Source of the DNA: Dioszegia crocea
Lineage: Eukaryota; Basidiomycota; Tremellomycetes; Tremellales; Bulleribasidiaceae
Assembly (NCBI GenBank): GCA_001600615.1
Contig: BCKK01000009.1
Span: forward strand, 719,213-783,212
Direction of reading: 5' to 3'
Length of the DNA: 64,000 bases
The number at the start of each line of letters is the position of its first letter. Position 1 is the stretch's first letter. Below are positions 55,597 to 64,000 of this stretch, one piece after another. Both the position numbers and the translations under genes were made by a program. The notes beneath the pieces were generated by a model. The model did no database searches. It worked only from the letters and a program-made list of their open reading frames with translations, and had not been told where the DNA came from.

Positions 55597-56508
55597 GATG
55601 CTGTTTGCAAGTGGGCGAGGCTGCGGTATGTAGACAGGCAGAGACTTGGAGTATGGATGAGTGAGTAGAGTCAGTCGCAGGGCTGATCTAAGAGTGATGG
55701 AGGGAAGTGGATGCAGCGGAGACCGCTCAGGCCCCTTATACACTGCACATCACAGCCTCGCCACCTCTCAGTCAGCCTGTCGCGTCTCAGCCCCTTGCAC
55801 CTCATCAAAGGATATCTGAAGGAGGCATACCAGGTGGCTGACTCCCAGCGGCCCTTCTCTGCGGGTCGGGTGAGCTTAGCTTCCCAGAGGTGACAACAGC
55901 TGAACACCACCCAATGCAACTCCGGGTACAGAAAGACAAGATCAGATCTTGCTGAAACGCGTTTGAACGCCGCGCGCGAGGGTTCTGTCAGAGCATCACG
56001 GTCGACATATTCAAGAAGAGCTGCAGTCGCTCGCGGGTCAAGGTTCCAAAGGAAGTCAGATTCGAGGTGTCAGAGGGGGAGAATAGGATCGAAGCTATCA
56101 GAAACAGTAGATACCTGAAGCAGCAAAGATAAAGATAGGGGAAGCTTCTGCAATTTGGTCAGTGGCAACAGACAGTGAGTTAGGTCTGAGAGATTATGCA
56201 GCTACGGCCTCTGCGTCAGAGTTGGCTCGACGGGGCGGAGACCTAATTGCGCTTGTTGCTGATCGCGATGGCTCTATGTCGCTTGGAGAAAAATCAGATT
56301 GTAGCTCTCAGAAGGGCTCTTCTGAGGCGTACTTGGAATCTTCGATGCTATGCTGGCTGTTGAAGGAATCGAAGATCGACGGTATGGCTCAAGCATTGCT
56401 TGGGACAAGATGTATCATTCCCAGAACGAACCGATATCGTGGGCTCAAGCGCTCAAGGCGGGGCTGCCTTGGACTCTGGACGGCAATTTGAGCGTGTTTG
56501 TATTAACT
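55597..56508. other. Intergenic region with possible decayed coding sequence
   Basis: About 900 bp. A plus-strand frame around 56162-56491 (containing LRDYAATASASELARRGGDL) lacks an ATG at its start and runs to the transposon edge. It may be a relic, but I cannot support a gene. Confidence 0.3.
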
Positions 56509-57338
56509 CCCTCTAGTTTGGGGAATACCCCGTTAGTGGGCCCTTTTGCCGTTTTCGCCCCGTCAGTGCGGGGAATCTCCCATTAAGCTCCCACGCATCC
56601 TCACTCATCCATCGTTTAGGCTGGACTTATGCTCCTTAATGTAATTGTGCTCGCGCATGTCACAGCTACCGCCCGATGCTTCATGCATGCATGCATCATA
56701 GATAATGACCAGTCAAAGTCAACAGGCACAACTTCCATCGGGATCCTCAGCAGTGTATGCATATCGTGACCTGTCATGGTCTGCAGTGTATCATTCGAAG
56801 CATCTCCATCATGCGCATCTTTCCAACTTTTGAGCATAACTCCAGCCCGGGAATGTGGTCTTGCGATACATGGAAGACCAAAACATGAGGTAGAGATACT
56901 GCAGAGATGAAACGCGACTTGAGACTGCAATTAATGCCGGCATTTCCGTCATCAATGACCCTTCACGATGCCTGCATGGTATGAGTGGCTCACTTCGGTT
57001 CATAAGCTCATGCTCAATATGCCAGGATGATAGCTCTGGCCCGTGTGCGTCTACACATGCTGCAAGTACAGAGGTAGGAACGCCATAGCTGGTGTGGCTG
57101 GGTATTTGGCCATCAAAACGTTGCAGGTCATAGCTCATGCCAGACTGTAGCTTCATGCATGAGAATTTGACTGAACGACAGCTACGAGCTGTCCGAAGAG
57201 ATCAATATATTACCAACAGCTCTACTTGCCATATGTCACGGTACACTATTGCACAAATGCTTAACGGGAGATTCCCGGACTTAACGGGGTGAAGACCGGA
57301 AATAGGCGTCTTGCTGGGACATTCCCCAAACTAGAGGG
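56509..57338. mobile_element. Non-autonomous DNA transposon with 80-bp terminal inverted repeats
   Basis: The left end 56509-56588 and the right end 57259-57338 are inverted repeats of equal length. The outer 18 bp (CCCTCTAGTTTGGGGAAT) are identical and the whole repeat matches at about three quarters of positions by hand count. The element is flanked by ACT on both sides (56506-56508 and 57339-57341), a likely 3-bp target duplication. The 670-bp interior has no transposase and contains ATGCATGCATGCAT at about 56685. The superfamily is not assigned. Confidence 0.8.
57259..57338 (-). repeat. Right terminal inverted repeat
   Basis: It is the inverted counterpart of 56509-56588, beginning GCTTAACGGGAGATTCC on the plus strand and ending in CCCCAAACTAGAGGG. 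Confidence 0.8.
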
Positions 57339-57341
57339 ACT

Positions 57342-57679
57342 TTGTACAATTTCGCCCCGATGATAGCGCAGAGGGAGGGCTGTCGCATGGCAGATCGAGG
57401 CGGAGCGGTGAGGGGGATAGGGACGGGGTTTCGGAGATAAGGAAGAATCAGGCGCCATGCCTGTGTATTCTTCTCCTGGTCAAGCATCATAGTGTTGGGT
57501 CGTCGGAGGTCAGGGTATAGATGAAGGGGGATGAAGGCAAGGTCAAAGCGGTGGACGACAATTTCGACGCGACGCGCCGAGTGAGGAATGTGGTCACGTG
57601 CGGGTGCCTGGTCGGCTAATTTGGGCCCACACAGGCCTATGATAAGGGCGAAGGTGTGGGACCGGGAGGAGGGGAGCAT
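57342..57679 (-). pseudogene. Open frame abutting the transposon, possibly truncated
   Basis: An ATG at 57679 opens a 113-codon frame (start MLPSSRSHTFALIIGLCGPK, later FIPLHLYPDLRRPNTMMLDQ) that runs straight into the right end of the transposon and ends inside it. No matching continuation was found on the far side at 56508. It may be a gene truncated by the insertion or a chance frame. Confidence 0.25.
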
Positions 57680-57972
57680 TGATCTAAATACGTAGATTCA
57701 TGAAAGGTCGATATTAGATACCCGCACTAGCCAGAAAAGTACAGTCCATCAGCCGAAAGATCTATGACACAGAGACTAAAGTCCGCCTCTTTTGCCGCCG
57801 CCGCCGCCTCGCCTCGCTGTCCCCCATCTATCATACACACTACACGCAGGTACACGACTACAACCGCTAGCTCCTTCTACATTCCGTCGGTGCCTTACTT
57901 CCTCCCTTGGACAGATGGGCACTTTGCCGGGCAGAGATTTGGCAGGCAGCGGCGGCGGAGACCAGGCCGCTT

Positions 57973-60900
57973 TCAGGTATTTTCACCCCACCCATCCCCA
58001 TTCCCAAAGTCCACATTATCCCACTAACACATCAGCCTACTATCCCAACCAATGCTATCAGACAACTCACATCAAAGTTCAATCCGCCATTCGGATCCAG
58101 GTCGAAACCCATCGCGTCAAAATTGGTAGCCGACTGAGGAAGCGATGCCCCTCCACCCGTTCTCGAACCTGCTGTCGTCGGCGCCTGAGCCTGTACCTGC
58201 GTCGGTGGTTGATGGGCCATCTGCTCCCTCTGATCCCCCGTATACCCTCCTAGCGCCTTAATCAAATCATCATCCAACCCCATGCCCTCGAATACACTAC
58301 CGCCCTCCTCCATATTACCATGAATACCGAACTGGCCATGCCCATGATCCTCGACTTGTGGATTTTGGCCGTGCGAATAAGGAAGTGAATGGTGTTGCTG
58401 GTGATACGGATTGGATGGCGGGTTTTGGGTCAAATGGGGATGTTGACGGTTATGGAGGAGCTGGACTTGGAGTTGTTGATGCTGTTGATGGTCTACTTGG
58501 TGAGTCGGCTCACCAACCCCGGAAAAGTCTTGATCATGGGAAGAACCTCCAGCGTCGGACGGTTGGAATTCGCCAGGTGGATGTGAGGGTGTGTGGGCGA
58601 TATTAGCGACGGGAGTTTCGGGGATAGTGAAGGGTGTAACTGGTCCATCGCCGCTAGAGGGAGTTCCAGCTTTGCCCTGATACATCAGCTCAATCTCTCA
58701 ACCACTCAAGAGTCAGTCAACCTACCTTTTTACCCTTTGCTGAAGCCTTAGTCGCCCTTTTCCCACCCTTCTTCCTAGCGCTAGTCGGCGTCACTTCCCC
58801 ATCCGCCACGACCAACCCAACAGCAGACGGTCGTTTCTTATGCGACGCCCGACTGACCGTAGGAGACGGTACGAGACCCGCCGTACCGGCCCCTACGCCC
58901 GATGTCTGAGGTGTACCCTGATCGTCGTACGCCCCCGACGGCACAGCCGATACTGGGGTCAAACCAGAAGAGAATGACTGTTGATAGGCGTTTTGTTGCA
59001 TTTGGGCGTTATTGGCGGCAGACACTTGGCGGACCCATTCGGCTTGTCGAACGGCAAATTGATGGTCTGTCTCGGAAGGATGGCGGGGTAATCCAGGCTG
59101 TAATGATCAGCTGATGAAGTTATGAATTATGCCGGTGTTACTCACTCGATGAGTTGCAGCTTGGATACTTCCGCCAGGGGGAACCATGAATGGTACCATT
59201 GTTCTCGCTCTGGTAGCCATCTCAATCGCCTGTCTCTGATGATCTTCAGGAGCTGAGGCGTAAGCGGATATTCACAATGCTCTAAGAATGAACTTACTAG
59301 GTGCCTTCCTAACCATCTTCATCCGCTTATTCCCTTCTGACCCTTCCCCGTCCATCCCACGCTTCATCGATCCCGAACTCGACATCCCTTCCATCACTCC
59401 ATCCATCATCATCTGATGTTGTTGCTGCTGTTGATGCTGCTGATGCTGTATCATCTGATGCTGCTGATGAGGATGTTGATGCTGAACCATCATCTGCGGA
59501 TGTTGCGGTTGCTGTTGGACCATACCCATACTTCGAGCCACATGATGTTGCTGAGCGATCCGATTCTGCTCTTCGGCGAAAAGCCGATGATACTCCGATT
59601 GAGGCATGTAAACCACTTGATCTCCCATCTGGACTTCAATCCTCTGCTCATCTGGTTCCTGCTCACATCAGCCACCGCCCCTTATGTCCCAGTAAAGGTA
59701 AACTTACGAAAGAACCACTAGCCTCCGCTCTCGCCCTCGCCCGAACCTCCATTTCAACTTCCGCTTCAGCCTGCAATACCGCTCTGGCCTGCTCGGCCGC
59801 CGCAAGATTCGCAGCCTGCTGATCCCTTATCTGCGCCTCTTGCGCCGCACGCATCGTATCGGCCTTTTGGAACGTAGCGGTGAGTCCCACTAGCTCATTA
59901 GGCGATTGGGCGGCAATACCAGAAGGAGATGTGCCGGGCGGAATGAGGGCCTGACTGGCGCGATCGGCATCCTGCGCAATGGAGGCTGCGCGGATCGCAG
60001 CATGAGGGGCAGAAACGACGATTTGGGTCGCAGTCGCCGATGAAGGGATTTGGGCTGTGGGTGGGGCCGTTGGGGCGGGATTGGTCAGAGTGAGTTCAGT
60101 CTCAGCAGGGCCAGAGTCGGTGAGACCTAGAGGGAAGGAATGGGAATCGGCTATATCGGTTGCTAGGCGGAATTCTCGGACGGCGGATGAGTTGAGAGTG
60201 GTGGTGATCTGGCTGGCGAATCGCTGGACGGTGTACCACTGAGGGAAGTCAGCACTAGCACTCTATCTTAATCGAAAAGGGAGGGAACGTACCGTGAAGA
60301 GTGTACCCAAATCTCCTTCTTTCTGCTTGGACACATCCACACTCCCCTTCTCTACATCCACCGCCACTTGAGATTTCGCACCCTCCTCCGGATCCACCTC
60401 CATCACCCCATCCGTCGGACTCGTCTTCCCTTTCTCCTCCTTCTCTTTCTCGCCATGGACTTCATTCTCCACTATCGCTTGATCGCCCTCTATCAACGTG
60501 CTATCTCCAGATAAGAGTCCATCTCTCGATCCACTCATGACCGAATCGTCCGTCAGATACTTCTCCATCTGTACCGACGCAGCAGGTACCTCTACCTCCT
60601 TCTCTGCTCTATCCGCCCGAAGTCCCTCCGCAGCTGATTGATATCCACCCTTTTCAAGACTATTCGTCAGTTTCGTCAAATCCCGGGCTGACGATGTACT
60701 CACTACTCCAAGACCAGATCATCAAATTTCCCCCTCCATTTCTCATCCTTACTCATCTCTTTACAACTCCTACCGCCTAGCTTCCGCCGCTTCAACGCAC
60801 GCTCAACCTTCTCCGCCGTCAAAAGCTGCTTCTCCGTCCGCTCGAGGTGCTTCTTCAATCGCCCACTAATGGACTCTCTTAGAGCTAGGCGATGGGGCGG

Positions 60901-62969
60901 ATCCAGCGCCTTGGACTCCTCCTTGACCGCACCGGAATCGAGGGTGCGAACCTTATGTAATGGAGTATAGCTCGGAGCGCTAGATGGGCCAGCCTCTGCT
61001 GACTGGCCGACGCCAATGGGTAATCGGGGCGCAGGTGCAGGAAGGGGAAGTGTGCTCGACCGAGGAGGGAGGACGGCAGGTTGTAATGTTGACGAAGAGG
61101 GGATGGCGGATGCAGATGCCGAAGCCTGCATATTAGGAGTAGTCCCTGGAAGACTAGGAGGGGGCATGGGAGAGGCACTGCGGCCAGTTTGTCTAGATAG
61201 AGCACGCGCAGACTGCATTGTCGGACCGGCCGAACTTAGACCCGCCTGGGCATTGACGACCATGGGGTTCGAGTTGGTTTCGAGGTAAGATAAAGCATGA
61301 GCGAGTGGAGGGCGCTGAGGGGTGGAAGTACCCCCCTGCTGTTGCTGACGGAGGAGATGCTGAGGCTGCTGGTCCATAGGTTGAGCATGAACGAGCTGGG
61401 GAGGTGTAGGACCGGAAGACATACGATACCCAGCCGGGATCTGCGCATGCGACATCTGTTGATGTTGCTGCTGCTGCAATTGCTGCTGCTGCAGTAGATG
61501 ATGTTGATTTTGTTGATGCTGTTCGAGCAACCGCTGATGCTGCGCCTGGGGTGTCTGAGCATACCCTTGCTGCTGCTGTTGAGACTGCTGCAGATGAAGC
61601 TGATATTGCTGCATCTGCTGATCCGATATCCGGGCGCCAGGAACCGTAGGGTGAGGCCAAGTCTGAACAGGAGGTCTGACTTGTCGTCCGGGCGCACCGG
61701 CACCGGGACCTGTCATCTGTCGAGTGGGAAGTTGTGGCTGTTGGATAGATGTATGCTGCGACATTTGCTGTTGGTGCTGCTGGACCTGTACGCCAAGGTT
61801 CCGGTGAGAGGCCATCTGATGGTCCCGATGCGCCTGCTGAATCTGGTTCGCCTGCTGTTGTTGAATGATTCGCTGCTGCTGCTCGTATATCTGCGCAGCG
61901 GAGGGGTCGACATATGACCTAGGCTGAGGTTGGTGGATGTTCGAGGTGTTAGGTGGGGGATGTTGGATGTGAGGTACGGGTGAGGGACCCTAAGATGATC
62001 AGCGTCTGTGGGGGAAACAACCGGCTGAATGCGAACACTCACCATTCCTCGCATTGCCTGCTGCATCTTATTCGCCTTCCCTGTTGAATGTGCGCCAAGA
62101 TGTAAAGAGTAGACGTTTAAGATTGTAGGGGTATCGTGCCTGTGGGCCCTGAGGTGCCTGGCTGGGGTGTGCTGTAATGACAATGTATAACCTGAGGTAT
62201 CAGCTAAGATCCTTCCAACCCTGGAAGTCGCCGACTCCTATGGACAGGTATAGGTACTCATATAGCTCAAGGATACTTACTAGATATATTCTGTGCTTAA
62301 AGAAGCGGTACGCCAAGCGACAACAGGTGACTTTGATTTAGGTCGAAAGCGAGGTAGAGCACAGAACAATGGTCCCCAAGCCAGCTGTCCAGAGTTAGCG
62401 GGGAGAACATGAAGAAAGGAGTCTTCAGAACATTCTCCACTATCATCCTTCACTCCGTGCTATATCGTCTGGGACTCTGACTCATCACAGATATATACAA
62501 ACAACTTACTGACTGAAATCCTCGTAATTCACTTCACTGAGCTCATCACACCCTTGTACAGCTTCTTGGCTTAAGCGTTGATGTGATGTAGGTATAGGTA
62601 CAGGTCTGAGTGTATGCTGAAGTGTGTAGGGATGAGTTAGGATAAAGGAGTGTGGGGGTTTATTGGCGATATGGATAAGACCGACGCGCACGAGGTCCAG
62701 GTTGGCCGGGTTTGTGTGGGCTTCAAAGGAGGTGATTGGCTTGGCCGGATTGGGAAACTTCGTGCTGATATCGCTTGTGTATGCCTTGGGTGAGCTATAG
62801 AGTAGGTCTGTGATGTTGTCCTGCTGTATCTTGTTATGGATTGAGTGAGTGAATGGGAGCGGGATCGATAAACAGTCTGAGCGTCCAATAAATCCGGATT
62901 CCCCACACTCAAGTGAAACCCCTTCGAATTACTACATTGGGAAAGATCGCGTAATAGGCACCCGGACAT
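57973..62969 (-). CDS. Large glutamine-rich protein, probable nuclear transcription regulator
   Basis: A model of about 12 exons from ATG 62969 to TGA 57973. N-terminal exons (62874-62969, 62510-62823, 62281-62439, 62140-62171, 62043-62080) are globular: KGFHLSVGNPDLLDAQTQDN, ANLDLVRVGLIHIANKPPHS. They join in phase to a 1286-bp exon (60704-61989) rich in Gln, with a basic helix LKKHLERTEKQLLTAEKVER. Later exons carry WYTVQRFASQITTTLNS, an Ala/Glu-rich coiled coil (AEQARAVLQAEAEVEMEVRA), more Gln/His runs, and an acidic aromatic end (FDLDPNGGLNFDWDNVDFGN) like an activation domain. The join at 62140 needs a weak GC-AG intron; otherwise there are two genes. No named family is recognised; a SAGA, SWI/SNF or Mediator role is only a guess. 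Confidence 0.6.
61420..61900 (-). repeat. CAG/CAA trinucleotide-rich coding tract (polyglutamine)
   Basis: Repeated CAG and CAA codons, mixed with CAC and CAT, encode long Gln and Gln/His stretches such as HHLLQQQQLQQQQHQQM. The imperfect triplet repeats also open long shadow frames in other phases. Confidence 0.8.
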
Positions 62970-63100
62970 GCAGTCTCTGGTCTCAGAGTGTATACCCTAG
63001 AGCAAGCTAGGGACGAAGCATAAGGCGCAAGGATACATATACATATACTCGAAATACTAAATGTCTGACAACTAACTCCCCTTTACAGATCAACACATTA

Positions 63101-64000
63101 TCACCACCTAGCGCCATAACCTATCGACATTGACCCGGATCTGACTGATGAGGCCGGACCTGTCGGTGTCCATTCCCCCGCTCCAGCATTCAAACCCATA
63201 GATCCCATCCCCCNCCCCAGACGCTCGACAGACCCCGCCTGTCCCTTGACACCCATTTTGCTCTGCCGCCCATCATCCCGAGTCAGCCTCTCGAGCTGTT
63301 GCAAACTCATCGGCGTGATGCAGTTTTCCGAATGCCTATGACTCGTCTTTTGTTGGGGTTGCGATTGCCACGGTCGGAAAGTATGCGCATGGTCACTGGA
63401 GACCGATGATGTCTGGTGGGGCATATTGCGAGTAGACCCAAGACGGGGTGAAGTAGGGTACGCGGGCGAAGTATCGGTAGGTGCGGAAAGGGAAGTGAAT
63501 GATAGTGGAGGTGTAGAGGATGAAGCAGGAGAGTGGTCACCGGGTGGAGAATCGTAGGATGGGGAGTGGTAGTCGACGGGGTCGGAGACAAGTCGATCGT
63601 AGTGCCGACAAAGATCTCCATGGATCTGATATGGGTCGTGTCGGGATGCAGGGAGTGGTGCGCAGGCACAAGGGGATTTAGGGCGGGGTGGTTGACGTGG
63701 GGGTGGGAGTGAGGGCTCAGTTGATTGTGTGGATGACATACTGTCTTATCAGCCTGCAATAAGGGGATCAAAGACAAGGCAAGTAAAGCCCTAGTGGGGA
63801 ACTTACATATCTTTCAATCGAGCCAAATTCCCACTTGCCGCAAACTCCAGGTAGAGCCCCATCTTCACACGCTGATCCGCCGACAATTCTAGCATTTGAC
63901 TGAAGAAGGGTAGATCTTCTCTGATAGCAGCGGAGAGATCACCCTGAGTTTGAGACTGCTGCTGGTGTTGCTGTCGAGCCTTCTCGCCTGCTGAAAGATC
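63101..64000 (-). CDS. Uncharacterised protein, 3' part only
   Basis: Two exons are visible. One runs from the window end down to a GTAAGT donor near 63807 and encodes AIREDLPFFSQMLELSADQR and VKMGLYLEFAASGNLARLKD. After an intron with a CTGAT branch site, the second (to 63101) is Pro/Ser/His-rich and ends SMSIGYGARW. The 5' end lies outside. One ambiguous base (N) at 63214 falls in the coding sequence. No family recognised; the ELSADQRVKMGLYLEF helix is the most conserved-looking part. Confidence 0.6.

Noticed and set aside
61236..61900. Plus-strand and other-phase frames rich in Leu, Ala or Ser over the CAG tract.
   Set aside because: They are frame shadows of CAG/CAA triplet repeats (poly-Leu, poly-Ala, poly-Ser).

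Overview
The window is nuclear DNA of a basidiomycete yeast, most likely a tremellomycete related to Cryptococcus, Kwoniella or Saitozyma; the genus cannot be fixed by eye. Gene density is high (about 37 protein genes in 64 kb) on both strands. Most genes have many short introns of about 45-110 bp with GT-AG ends and a CTGAC or CTGAT branch site just before the acceptor. Nearly every gene is a single-copy eukaryotic housekeeping gene. I built the spliced models by hand. Where exon coordinates are given the phases were checked, and for most genes the summed exon length is a multiple of three; single coordinates may be off by one or two bases.

Layout. 1-5.4 kb: a DUF4536 (DMAC1-like) mitochondrial membrane protein, OST2 (oligosaccharyltransferase), CHMP1/DID2 (ESCRT-III), an unknown single-exon gene, and COA3 (cytochrome oxidase assembly). 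5.8-13.9 kb: SVP26/TEX261 (ER-Golgi sorting), a small unknown gene, NAA30 (NatC acetyltransferase, with an 8-nt microexon), a small unknown gene, NECAP (clathrin accessory) and an aldo-keto reductase (also with an 8-nt microexon). 14.3-16.7 kb: glutamine synthetase, with a cluster of GATA sites upstream. 17-21.5 kb: a tandem pair of paralogous type II membrane proteins; one copy has gained two His/Pro/Gly repeat tracts. 21.5-25 kb: a more accessory region with a short element carrying inverted TTACTAAG motifs, a small secreted-protein gene, SDH5/SDHAF2 and a triple short repeat. 25-27.9 kb: two adjacent genes with related NTF2-like (SnoaL-like) domains; the second adds a membrane segment and a LEA/apolipoprotein-like tail.

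28-44 kb: a degenerate acyl-CoA synthetase-like protein, a Dap1/PGRMC-type cytochrome b5 protein, an unknown gene, the glucosidase II beta subunit, ETF-ubiquinone oxidoreductase, a Met-rich small gene behind a long pyrimidine-rich leader, and the branched-chain ketoacid dehydrogenase E2. 44-55.6 kb: unknown genes, the mitochondrial carnitine/acylcarnitine carrier, a 3-ketoacyl-CoA thiolase and a 70-residue unknown protein. 55.6-58 kb: an 830-bp non-autonomous DNA transposon with 80-bp terminal inverted repeats. 58-64 kb: a large glutamine-rich, probably nuclear regulator, and the 3' part of one more gene.

Functional themes. The genes are not a cluster in the operon or secondary-metabolite sense. 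Several nevertheless concern mitochondrial electron transfer and branched-chain or fatty acid oxidation (SDH5, COA3, DMAC1-like, ETF-QO, BCKDH E2, carnitine carrier, thiolase), or ER glycoprotein biogenesis (OST2, GTB1, SVP26). I found no tRNA, rRNA, CRISPR or plasmid features. The items closest to something undescribed are the His/Pro/Gly-expanded membrane protein, the NTF2-like pair with a LEA-like tail, the degenerate AMP-ligase, the two microexons with several GC-AG introns, and the two small repeat elements.
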